The notes below the pieces were generated by a model. That model saw only the letters and a program-made list of their open reading frames with translations. It had not been told where the DNA came from and did not search any database. DNA of 22,779 bases, taken from Pelotomaculum_B sp964543575 (lineage in GTDB: Bacteria > Bacillota > Desulfotomaculia > Desulfotomaculales > Pelotomaculaceae). The first letter of the stretch is position 1; each line of letters starts with the position of its first letter. Shown here in pieces: positions 15,849 through 22,779 of the stretch. Where the stretch lies: NCBI GenBank assembly GCA_964543575.1, contig CAZIYV010000046.1, positions 1-22,779 of the forward strand, written 5' to 3'. The translations under genes and the position numbers were made by a program.

Positions 15849-17236
15849 ATGTACAGAAACGTTTTTTACGTCAGAATTATTCTTTTCCTCCTCATCTTTC
15901 TATTGACATCCTTACCTGTAAGCGCAGCCACATACATATACGACGAACTGAACCGTCTCACCTCGGTCACATATCCAAACGGCCAGAAGATCACTTACAC
16001 CTATGACGCCGGGGGCAATATGCTCAGTGTAGACAGCGATAGTGGTGATACCACCCCGCCAATCGTTAAGAGTACAGATCCAGCAAATGGCGCTACTGGT
16101 GTTTCCGTAAACGCTAAAGTTTATGTTGCATTTAGTGAAACTGTTGTTGAAAGTGTATACTTCAGTGAAATCTACATGAAAAATATCGCCAGCGATTCGG
16201 TGGTTGACTGTACATACAGCATCAACGAAGATATCCTTACCATAGATCCCGTAAATGACCTCAGTTATAGTGTAAATTATGCGGTATATGTACCTGCCGG
16301 AGCGGTAAAAGACAGGTCCGGCAACTCTCTGGCAGATGATTATAGCTTTAGTTTCACCACAGTTGAATTTCCTTACGCTATCAGAATCACGTCCCCCAAT
16401 GGCGGAGAGCGCTGGCAGGCCGGTGCAACCAGAGAGATCACCTGGAGCTACGCCGGAGAAGGCTGCTCATCAGACGCTAGAATTTCCCTCTACAAAGGCG
16501 GTGTTTATCAATATACAATTGTTGGTAGCGTTCCTCTCGCTACGGGATCATACAATTGGTCGATACCAGGCTCCCAGGCAACCGGTGACGACTACAAGGT
16601 CAGGGTCACCTGCAACGCTAACATAAACGTCTACGATTTGAGCGACGCCGACTTCACCATCAGTAAACCCATAACCGTCATCTCGCCTAACGGTGGGGAA
16701 GTCTGGCAGGCTGGGGCAACCAGAGAGATCACGTGGAGTTACGCCGGTGAAGGCTGCTCATCTGACGCCAGGATCTCACTTTATAAGGGAGGCGTGTACC
16801 AGTACACCATCGTCAGCAGCGTTTACCTTGAATCCGGATCATACAGCTGGACCATACCAGGCTCCCAGGCGGCCGGTGACGACTACAAGGTCAGGGTCAC
16901 CTGCAACGCTAACATAAACGTCTACGANNNNNNNNNNNNNNNNNNNNNNNNNNNNNNNNNNNNNNNNNNNNNNNNNNNNNNNNNNNNNNNNNNNNNNNNN
17001 NNNNNNNNNNNNNNNNNNNNNNNNNNNGCTCATCTGACGCCAGGATCTCACTTTATAAGGGAGGCGTGTACCAGTACACCATAGTCAGCAGCGTTTACCT
17101 TGAATCCGGATCATACAGCTGGACCATGCCAGCCTCCCAGGCGGCCGGTGAGGATTACAAGGTCAGGGTCACCTGCAATGCTAACATAAACGTCTGCGAC
17201 TTGAGCGACGCCACCTTTGCCATCAACCCGTCATAA
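15849..17236 (+). CDS. Secreted protein with a YD-repeat pair, Ig-like domain and 97-residue tandem repeats (contains assembly gap)
   Basis: Start ATG 15849 (MYRNVFYVRIILFLLIFLLT) has GAGGTG upstream and gives a good signal peptide ending near VSA; earlier in-frame starts lack one. One YD-repeat pair (YIYDELNRLTSV and YTYDAGGNMLSV) follows. Then comes a bacterial Ig-like domain at about residues 70-170 (DTTPPIVKSTDPANGATGVS), of the type that follows PP.V...P.nGa.gV. Near-identical 97-residue units then start ITSPNGGERWQAG, similar to Kre9/KNH-type surface repeats. A run of 100 N at 16928-17027 interrupts the second or a later unit and breaks the frame. After the gap the true frame continues SSDARISLYKGG and ends DATFAINPS at the TAA 17234-17236. 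Secreted or surface-attached. It may be a companion of the RHS toxin or a recombined RHS fragment. Confidence 0.7.
16386..17233 (+). repeat. 291-bp tandem repeats, at least three units
   Basis: Unit 1 is 16386-16676 and unit 2 starts at 16677. The anchor GCTCATC occurs at 16465 (as GCTCATC), 16756 and, after the gap, 17028. The first two are 291 bp apart, equal to 97 codons. The units are nearly identical at DNA level, which explains why assembly failed here. The post-gap copy is the last unit and is slightly diverged (CDLSDATFAINPS). Confidence 0.85.
16928..17027. other. Assembly gap of 100 N
   Basis: Exactly 100 N, the conventional placeholder for unknown length. Repeat phase predicts a real length of 119 nt plus a multiple of 291 nt, which also restores the reading frame. 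Confidence 0.95.
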
Positions 17237-17355
17237 TAGTATTGATGTGACAAATACTACAGGAATACGGTGTGCCTAACATATAAGAATCAGGATATTA
17301 TTAAACCCGGTGTAAGATGAGTGACAGTAATATTATATAGAAAGGAGACCATATC

Positions 17356-17595
17356 ATGGCTGAAATAAAATACGAAATCACCCGCAACCTGTGTGTACTG
17401 TCGGAAGGCTCTAAAGGCTGGCAGAAAGAAATCAACCTGGTGAGCTGGAACGAGCGCAAACCCAAGATAGACATCCGCGACTGGGCGCCGGAACACGAAA
17501 AAATGGGCAAGGGTGTCACCTTGAATTTTGAGGAATTAAAAAAGCTGAAGGAGCTTTTGGATAGCATCGATCTGGACACACTGGAGCTGGAATGA
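17356..17595 (+). CDS. YdbC-like PC4-domain single-strand DNA-binding protein
   Basis: The 79-residue protein begins MAEIKYEITRNLCVLSE and contains KGWQKEINLVSWN, then PKIDIRDWAPEHEKMGKG and GVTLNFEELKKLKELLDSI. This beta-sheet-plus-helix pattern matches the bacterial YdbC/PC4 family, relatives of the eukaryotic transcription coactivator PC4 that bind single-stranded nucleic acid as dimers. Length fits the family. AAAGGAGA at 17341-17348 is a strong ribosome binding site 7 nt before the ATG. It is not obviously part of an operon. The role in this cell (DNA repair or transcription) is unknown. Confidence 0.8.
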   Translation: MAEIKYEITRNLCVLSEGSKGWQKEINLVSWNERKPKIDIRDWAPEHEKMGKGVTLNFEELKKLKELLDSIDLDTLELE

Positions 17596-17611
17596 GCCGT
17601 GAAATAATGCT

Positions 17612-17641
17612 TTGACATAATCTGGATAGCGGGATTATAAT
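17612..17641 (+). promoter_or_regulatory. Sigma-A type promoter for the universal stress protein
   Basis: Consensus TTGACA at 17612-17617 and TATAAT at 17636-17641 with an 18-nt spacer. It lies 32 nt before the start codon of the stress protein, so the leader is about 25 nt. Confidence 0.85.
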
Positions 17642-17673
17642 TACGTTAGTACGTTCCTATCCGGAGGCCCGAC

Positions 17674-18090
17674 ATGTTTAAGAATATACTGGTCGCCTAC
17701 GACGGTTCCATTTACGCGGTGAAGGCTTTAAATATAGCCATAGATCTTTGCCAGAAGTACGGTTCCGCGCTGAATGTGGTGATGGCGGTGAATTTGCCGG
17801 AACTGCCGGAGAGCAGCGGAATCTTACAGGAAGGCACGTCTCACCGGGATGATCTGGACCATGCTGTGGCACTGGCAGAACAGGCGGGTGTGCTGGTGGT
17901 TACTCACCTGCTCAAGGGTACAGTGGCTAATACTATTGAGCGGTTTGCCCTGGATAACAAGTTTGACCTGGTTATTGTCGGCGCCCGCGGCCGTAACGCG
18001 GTTAAACGCTTCTTGATGGGCAGTGTTTCCGCTCACCTGGTAGCCAGTCTTGATTGTCCTGTTATGGTTGTAAAAGAAAAAAATGCTTGA
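17674..18090 (+). CDS. Universal stress protein (UspA family)
   Basis: The 138-residue single-domain protein starts MFKNILVAYDGSIYAVKAL, the typical Usp N-terminus with the conserved Asp at residue 10. It carries the ATP-binding signature G-x2-G-x9-G-S (GARGRNAVKRFLMGS) at about residues 106-120, then the C-terminal strand CPVMVVK. It is therefore probably an ATP-binding Usp, a class linked to survival under stress and growth arrest. CCGGAGG 7-8 nt upstream is the ribosome binding site. It is expressed from its own near-consensus promoter. Its stop codon overlaps the proposed -35 element of the trp operon. Confidence 0.92.
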   Translation: MFKNILVAYDGSIYAVKALNIAIDLCQKYGSALNVVMAVNLPELPESSGILQEGTSHRDDLDHAVALAEQAGVLVVTHLLKGTVANTIERFALDNKFDLVIVGARGRNAVKRFLMGSVSAHLVASLDCPVMVVKEKNA

Positions 18091-18116
18091 CGGCATTTTG
18101 TCCACTATGTTATTTT
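18087..18116 (+). promoter_or_regulatory. Probable trp operon promoter
   Basis: TTGACG at 18087-18092 and TATTTT at 18111-18116 with an 18-nt spacer. This would start the transcript near 18123, just before the first (G/U)AG triplet. The -10 is weak; position relative to the TRAP site is the main support. Confidence 0.5.
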
Positions 18117-18132
18117 AAATACAAATCTATTA

Positions 18133-18180
18133 GAGCAGAGTTAGTTGAGTAGAGTAATAGTTGAGCTTAGCTGAGGTGAG
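18133..18180 (+). promoter_or_regulatory. TRAP binding site in the trp leader (ten (G/U)AG triplets)
   Basis: GAG or TAG triplets start at 18133, 18138, 18142, 18147, 18152, 18158, 18163, 18168, 18173 and 18178. The spacing is 4-6 nt, almost always 5, i.e. two spacer bases. This matches the known target of TRAP (MtrB), the ring protein that wraps tryptophan operon leader RNA around its rim when charged with tryptophan. The Bacillus subtilis site has eleven triplets. The site is followed by an attenuator. No mtrB gene is in this window. Confidence 0.88.
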
Positions 18181-18221
18181 ATCGGGTTTTTCATTTTGAG
18201 AAAAATTGCCGGCGCTCATTT
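18174..18221 (+). promoter_or_regulatory. Possible antiterminator of the trp leader
   Basis: AGGTGAG at 18174-18180 can pair with CTCATTT at 18215-18221 (two G-U pairs), and CGG at 18183-18185 with CCG at 18209-18211, across a small internal loop. It uses the last two TRAP triplets and the 5' arm and loop of the terminator. TRAP binding would therefore prevent it and free the terminator. Confidence 0.5.
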
Positions 18222-18243
18222 GAGTGCCGGTTTATCTATTTTT
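18209..18243 (+). terminator. Attenuator terminator upstream of trpE
   Basis: CCGGCGCTC at 18209-18217 pairs with GAGTGCCGG at 18222-18230 (one G-U pair) around the loop ATTT. A T-rich tail TTTATCTATTTTT follows at 18231-18243. It ends only 14 nt before the trpE start, where an ordinary terminator would make no sense, so it acts as an attenuator. Confidence 0.85.
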
Positions 18244-18257
18244 GGGGGGGAATATAA

Positions 18258-19721
18258 TTGATTACTCCAGGCAGGAACGAATACCTTTCCCTGGCCGGGA
18301 CCTACAATCTGATCCCGGTCAGTTGTGAGATCAGCGCCGATCTTGACACACCTACCAGCATCTATAAAAAAATCGCGCCGCAGAGCCCGGCCTACCTGCT
18401 GGAAAGTGTCGAAGGCGGTGAGAACCTGGCCAGGTACTCATTCATAGGTTTTGATCCCTTCCTCACCTTTGTCTCCAGGGGAGCGGAGTCCCTGATTAGC
18501 AGAGACGGGCGGCAGGAAACCTGTGCCGGTATGCCGCTGGAAAACCTGGAGCGAATTGTCTCCGCCTTCAAAGTTTACTTGAGGCCAGGTTTGCCCCGCT
18601 TCTTTGGCGGCGCGGTGGGTTACATCGGCTATGATCTGGTGCGTTTTATCGAGGATATAAAGATGCCGCAAGGCGAGGGCATACCGGGCCTTCCAGACTG
18701 CTGCTTTGTTTTTGCCGGTACTGTCCTGATCTTTGACCATGTCCGGCAGGTATTGATCATTGTTGTTAACAGCCAGCCCGGCGCTGAGCCGGAAAGATCG
18801 TACACTCAGGCTACAGAACAGATTGAAAAGGTTATAGGGGCGCTGAAAAACAGCATCCCGTTTGAGAACAGAAGCACGAAGCGGCCTGAGGCCGGCAGGG
18901 CGGCTGAAGCAAACATGAGCCGCACGGAATTCATGGAAAACGTTAAGCGCGCCAAGGAGTACATCGCGGCCGGCGATATCCTGCAGGTGGTACTGTCGCG
19001 GCGGCTGCGGGTGCCCTTTGCCGGCGAACCTTTTAACGTTTACCGGAAACTGCGGGCTTTGAATCCTTCCCCCTACCTTTTCTACCTGGATTTCGGCGAT
19101 TTGGTGGTGGTGGGGTCTTCTCCCGAAATGCTGGTGAAAGTGGAGGACGCGGTGGTGGAGACCTGTCCTATTGCCGGCACCAGGCCGCGGGGTGAGAACT
19201 TAGCAGCAGATGAGGATTTTGCCAGGGATTTAATGGAGGATGAAAAAGAGAGGGCCGAGCACCTGATGCTGGTGGACCTGGGGCGGAACGACCTGGGCAG
19301 GGTGTGTGAAACAGGCAGTGTCAGGGTGAAAAGGTTTATGGAAGTGGAAAAATACTCACACGTCATGCACCTGGTCTCTAATGTGCGGGGCAGGCTGGCG
19401 CAGGGCCAGAGTTGTTTTGACGCCCTCAAGGCCTGCTTTCCGGCAGGCACTCTGTCAGGCGCGCCCAAGGTGCGGGCTATGGAGATCATAGCTGAACTGG
19501 AGCCGGACAGAAGGGGTATATACGGCGGGGCTATCGGCTACCTGGGTTTTTCAGGGAACCTGGATACCGCCATAGCGATCAGGACCGTGCTTATCCACGA
19601 GGGTAACGCTTACGTCCAGGCGGGGGCGGGGATCGTGGCCGACTCTGATCCGGAGCGGGAGTACGAGGAGTCAATGAGTAAAGCGCGTGTGCTGTTGAAA
19701 ACTTTGGAGGAGGCGATCTAG
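18258..19721 (+). CDS. trpE: Anthranilate synthase component I
   Basis: The 487-residue protein starts at TTG 18258, 7 nt after a G7 run that serves as ribosome binding site. It carries the tryptophan feedback-binding element LLES near residue 48. The chorismate-binding core includes PIAGTRPRG and GAPKVRAMEIIAELEPDRRG, then GYLGFSGNLDTAIAIRT. PIAGT distinguishes chorismate-to-anthranilate enzymes from many relatives. With TrpG it converts chorismate and glutamine to anthranilate, the first committed step of tryptophan synthesis. The stop codon directly abuts the trpG start. Expression should be attenuated by TRAP through the leader, and activity inhibited by tryptophan. Confidence 0.96.
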   Translation: MITPGRNEYLSLAGTYNLIPVSCEISADLDTPTSIYKKIAPQSPAYLLESVEGGENLARYSFIGFDPFLTFVSRGAESLISRDGRQETCAGMPLENLERIVSAFKVYLRPGLPRFFGGAVGYIGYDLVRFIEDIKMPQGEGIPGLPDCCFVFAGTVLIFDHVRQVLIIVVNSQPGAEPERSYTQATEQIEKVIGALKNSIPFENRSTKRPEAGRAAEANMSRTEFMENVKRAKEYIAAGDILQVVLSRRLRVPFAGEPFNVYRKLRALNPSPYLFYLDFGDLVVVGSSPEMLVKVEDAVVETCPIAGTRPRGENLAADEDFARDLMEDEKERAEHLMLVDLGRNDLGRVCETGSVRVKRFMEVEKYSHVMHLVSNVRGRLAQGQSCFDALKACFPAGTLSGAPKVRAMEIIAELEPDRRGIYGGAIGYLGFSGNLDTAIAIRTVLIHEGNAYVQAGAGIVADSDPEREYEESMSKARVLLKTLEEAI

Positions 19722-20285
<564 letters not shown>

Positions 20286-20323
20286 AAGCAAATAGTGCAA
20301 CATGATGTTAATCCTACAATAAT

Positions 20324-20355
20324 TAGTTGAGCGAGTTGAGAGGAGGAGAGTGGAG
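20324..20355 (+). promoter_or_regulatory. Second TRAP-like site covering the trpD ribosome binding site
   Basis: Seven (G/T)AG triplets start at 20324, 20329, 20333, 20338, 20343, 20348 and 20353, with spacing 5,4,5,5,5,5. The last four triplets include the only ribosome binding site of trpD (AGGAGG at 20341-20346), and the final one ends 2 nt before the ATG at 20358. TRAP sites that overlap ribosome binding sites are known at Bacillus subtilis trpG, trpP and ycbK, where TRAP blocks translation. No terminator is seen here. Purine-rich Shine-Dalgarno sequence could mimic some triplets, but the regular phase starts 17 nt upstream of it. Confidence 0.72.
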
Positions 20356-20357
20356 TT

Positions 20358-21392
20358 ATGAAGACAGCTATCAGGAAAGTGGTTTCAGGACGGCACCTGG
20401 CGGAAGAAGAGGCGGTCGCCGTAATGGAACAGATTATGAAGGGAGAGGCCAGCCCCGCCCAGATTGCCTCCCTGCTTACCGCCATGCACCTGAAGGGTGA
20501 AACGGTAGAGGAGATCACCGGTTTTGCCAGGGTGATGAGACACCTGTCAACGACAGTCAAATCAAAACACCCTGTTCTGGTGGATACCTGCGGCACAGGG
20601 GGCGACGGCTCAGGAACTTTTAACATTTCAACTACAGCGGCTTTTGTGGTGGCAGGGGCGGGGATGCCTGTCGCCAAGCACGGCAACCGTTCGGTGTCCA
20701 GCCGCAGCGGCAGCGCTGATGTGCTGGAGGAACTGGGAGTCAGGGTTGACCTGGACCATGCCGCTATGGAGGAGTGCCTGGATCAAACAGGTATAGCTTT
20801 TCTTTTTGCGCCGGCGCTGCACCGTGCCATGGGTTATGCTTCCGGCCCGCGCCGCGAAATAGGGATCAGGACTATTTTTAACATTCTCGGTCCGTTGACC
20901 AATCCCGCCGGCGCCAGGGCGCAGGTGCTGGGTGTCTACAGCCCGCCGCTTACCGAGGTCCTGGCCAGGGTGCTGGCCAGACTGGGCTCGTCCCACTCGT
21001 TTGTGGTTCATGGCGCCGGAGGCCTGGATGAGATTTCCCTGGCCGGTACTTCCGTTATCTGTGAAGTTAAAGGGGAGTCTGTGCGCAAAGGCACTCTGGA
21101 CCCTGCCCGGTTCGGTTTTGAATATGCCCCGGTTGCCACTTTAGCCGGCGGATCACCTAAAGAAAACGCTGATATTACCCGCCTGATCCTGGAGGGTGAG
21201 AAAAGCCCGCGCCGTGACGTGGTTGTGTTAAACTCGGCTCTGGGTTTGGTGGCGGGCGGTAAAGCCCGTGGGATTTCAGAGGGTTTGGAAATTGCCGCGT
21301 CAAGTATTGACTCCGGGGCCGCCATGCGTAAGCTGAAAGATTTGATTGAAACCACCAGGCGCCTGTCGCCCAAAGAAGCGGTTTCCCAATGA
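20358..21392 (+). CDS. trpD: Anthranilate phosphoribosyltransferase
   Basis: The 344-residue protein has the PRPP-binding glycine-rich loop GTGGDGSGT at about residues 79-87, followed by FNISTTAAFVVAGAG and the conserved KHGNRSVSSRSGSADVLEELG block. It also has RTIFNILGPLTNPAGA. It joins anthranilate to phosphoribosyl pyrophosphate. ATG 20358 follows AGGAGGAGAG closely. Its last four bases (ATGA) overlap the trpC start, indicating translational coupling with trpC, so repression at the trpD ribosome binding site would also lower trpC. Confidence 0.96.
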   Translation: MKTAIRKVVSGRHLAEEEAVAVMEQIMKGEASPAQIASLLTAMHLKGETVEEITGFARVMRHLSTTVKSKHPVLVDTCGTGGDGSGTFNISTTAAFVVAGAGMPVAKHGNRSVSSRSGSADVLEELGVRVDLDHAAMEECLDQTGIAFLFAPALHRAMGYASGPRREIGIRTIFNILGPLTNPAGARAQVLGVYSPPLTEVLARVLARLGSSHSFVVHGAGGLDEISLAGTSVICEVKGESVRKGTLDPARFGFEYAPVATLAGGSPKENADITRLILEGEKSPRRDVVVLNSALGLVAGGKARGISEGLEIAASSIDSGAAMRKLKDLIETTRRLSPKEAVSQ

Positions 21393-22177
21393 TCCTGGCT
21401 GAAATACTGGCCTATAAAAGGGCGGAACTGGCGTGGTGTAAAAATATAGTTTCACTTGACGAATTAAAAGAGGCAATGCCTGGCCTGCCCGCGCCGCGGC
21501 CGCTGGCGCCGTCCATACGCCGCCCCGGTGAGATTACGGTTATCGCCGAGACCAAAAAAGCGTCTCCGTCTAAAGGCATCATCAGTAAGAATTACGATCC
21601 GGTAAAAATAGCAAGGGCGTACGAACTGGCCGGCGCTGCCGCCATATCGGTGCTCACCGAGAAAAAATATTTTCTGGGTCATCCGAGCCACATTGCCTCA
21701 GTCAAAAGAATGGTAAGTATTCCTGTCTTAAGGAAGGATTTCATCATAGATCCCTACCAGGTTTACGAGACCCGCGCCCTGGGCGCCGACGCCGTGCTTT
21801 TAATCGTGGCCGCGCTTCCCCCTCCTCTGCTAATGGAGATGGCAGAACTGGCCGGGAGTCTGGGCCTGTCCTGCCTGGTAGAAGCGCATAATGAACAGGA
21901 GCTCAGCCAGGCCCTGTCGTCAGGCGCGGACATTATCGGGATAAATAACCGCAATCTGAACAATTTTGAAACCGATTTGAACGTGACTTTCGACCTGCTG
22001 GACCAGATCGATTTAAACAAAATTACAGTTGTTTCAGAAAGCGGGATCAAAAACAAGAATGACATTTTGCGGCTGAAAGACAGCGGCGTGCACGCGGCAC
22101 TGGTGGGAGAAGCATTGATGCGCTGTGACGAGCCGGGCCAGGGTTTAATAAAACTGACCGATTTCCGGGATTTTTAA
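21389..22177 (+). CDS. trpC: Indole-3-glycerol-phosphate synthase
   Basis: The 262-residue TIM-barrel enzyme has VIAETKKASPSKGII at about residues 50-64 (with catalytic Lys and Glu candidates), PVLRKDFIIDPYQVYE in mid-protein, GADIIGINNRNL and VVSESGI near the end, all standard for this family. It closes the indole ring from carboxyphenylaminodeoxyribulose phosphate. It overlaps trpD by 4 bp. The length is that of a stand-alone TrpC, so it is not fused to TrpF. The next gene is trpB, with no trpF between. Confidence 0.96.
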   Translation: MILAEILAYKRAELAWCKNIVSLDELKEAMPGLPAPRPLAPSIRRPGEITVIAETKKASPSKGIISKNYDPVKIARAYELAGAAAISVLTEKKYFLGHPSHIASVKRMVSIPVLRKDFIIDPYQVYETRALGADAVLLIVAALPPPLLMEMAELAGSLGLSCLVEAHNEQELSQALSSGADIIGINNRNLNNFETDLNVTFDLLDQIDLNKITVVSESGIKNKNDILRLKDSGVHAALVGEALMRCDEPGQGLIKLTDFRDF

Positions 22178-22219
22178 TAATAGCTGTGCCTTCAATGGGC
22201 TAAAGGGATGTGATAACTT

Positions 22220-22779
22220 ATGAATTATGCCAAAGACGTTTTTCCTGACAGCAGGGGCTATTACGGCTGCTACGGGGGGCGTTTCGTGCCGGAGACTTTA
22301 ATGCCGGCGCTGGAGGAACTGGAGCGGGCGTACCGGGATATAAAAGAGGAACCTGAATTTGTCAGAGAGCTGGAGTATTACCTCAAACACTACGTCGGCA
22401 GGCCTTCGCCGCTTTACTTCGCCGAGGGGCTCACCAGACACTGCGGCGGCGCCCGGATCTACCTTAAAAGGGAAGATCTCAACCATACCGGCGCCCACAA
22501 GATCAACAACACTATCGGGCAGATTCTTTTAGCCCGCCGCATGGGTAAAAAGAGAGTGATCGCCGAGACCGGAGCAGGCCAGCATGGTGTAGCCACCGCG
22601 ACGGCAGCCGCGCTGTTTGGGCTGTCATGCGCCGTATACATGGGTGAGGAAGATATCAGGCGGCAGAGCCCGAATGTTTACAGAATGCGCCTGCTGGGGG
22701 CTGAGGTGATACCTGTCTCAGAGGGCAGCAAAACGCTGAAAGACGCCATGAATGAGGCTATCCGTGACGGGGTGACCAA
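22220..22779 (+). CDS. trpB: Tryptophan synthase beta chain (partial, runs off the window)
   Basis: The frame starts at ATG 22220 (MNYAKDVFPDSRGYYGCYGG), 42 nt after trpC, with AAAGGGA about 11 nt upstream, and stays open to the window end (186 codons). GRFVPETLMPALEELE, the PLP-lysine motif NHTGAHKINN (Lys at about residue 94) and ETGAGQHGVATA identify the classical TrpB1 type that partners TrpA. It condenses indole with serine to tryptophan. trpA is expected downstream but lies outside the window. Confidence 0.95.
   Translation, partial: MNYAKDVFPDSRGYYGCYGGRFVPETLMPALEELERAYRDIKEEPEFVRELEYYLKHYVGRPSPLYFAEGLTRHCGGARIYLKREDLNHTGAHKINNTIGQILLARRMGKKRVIAETGAGQHGVATATAAALFGLSCAVYMGEEDIRRQSPNVYRMRLLGAEVIPVSEGSKTLKDAMNEAIRDGVT

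Noticed and set aside
16386..17233. Direct repeats that could suggest a CRISPR array.
   Set aside because: The units are 291 bp, contiguous and in reading frame, so they are coding tandem repeats and not spaced short repeats.
18117..18257. T-box riboswitch or Trp-codon leader peptide before trpE.
   Set aside because: There is no T-box core sequence, and the only short open frames in the leader carry no tryptophan codons. The (G/U)AG array explains the leader better.

Overview
This window looks like draft-genome sequence (it contains a 100-N scaffold gap) from a low-to-mid GC Firmicute. A spore-former of the Desulfotomaculum/Pelotomaculum type is my best guess. The reasons are strong GGAGG-type ribosome binding sites, TTG and GTG starts, a sigma-A style promoter, a trp operon controlled by TRAP-type (G/U)AG repeats, a YdbC/PC4-like protein and a WapA-like secreted RHS toxin. 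The species is inference; nothing here names it.

Bases 1-6081 are AT-rich accessory DNA made of short, unrelated, mostly co-directional genes, several of them damaged. They are an FRG-domain protein with a doubtful 5' end, a 57-residue ORF overlapping an SMC/Rad50-like ATPase that stops right after its ABC signature, a HEPN-type gene broken by a frameshift, a second HEPN-like gene, a small possible DNA-binding protein, and a membrane protein cut off at a REP-like hairpin. FRG, SMC-like ATPase and HEPN genes are common in defence islands, so this reads as a decaying defence or accessory island.

Bases 6082-8827 hold an EFR1-type flavodoxin/ferredoxin fusion, a PlsC acyltransferase and an RluA-family pseudouridine synthase, followed by a second REP-like hairpin and an intrinsic terminator.

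Bases 9034-17236 are a secreted polymorphic-toxin locus. It has a signal peptide, about 15 GLUG-like repeats and an RHS/YD-repeat shell. The reading frame is broken by one extra A at 11317-11320. The AT-rich C-terminal tip carries a PD-(D/E)XK nuclease signature, and a likely immunity gene follows. Next comes a second secreted protein with one YD-repeat pair, an Ig-like domain and 97-residue tandem repeats that contain the scaffold gap.

Bases 17356-18090 hold a YdbC/PC4-like protein and a universal stress protein with a near-consensus promoter. From about 18087 to the window end is the tryptophan operon trpE-G-D-C-B. Its leader carries ten (G/U)AG triplets at about 5-nt spacing, a possible antiterminator and an intrinsic terminator, the classical TRAP attenuation layout. 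A second cluster of seven such triplets covers the ribosome binding site of trpD in the only long gap between trpE and trpC. This suggests TRAP controls the operon twice, by attenuation at trpE and by translational repression at trpD. No trpF lies between trpC and trpB.
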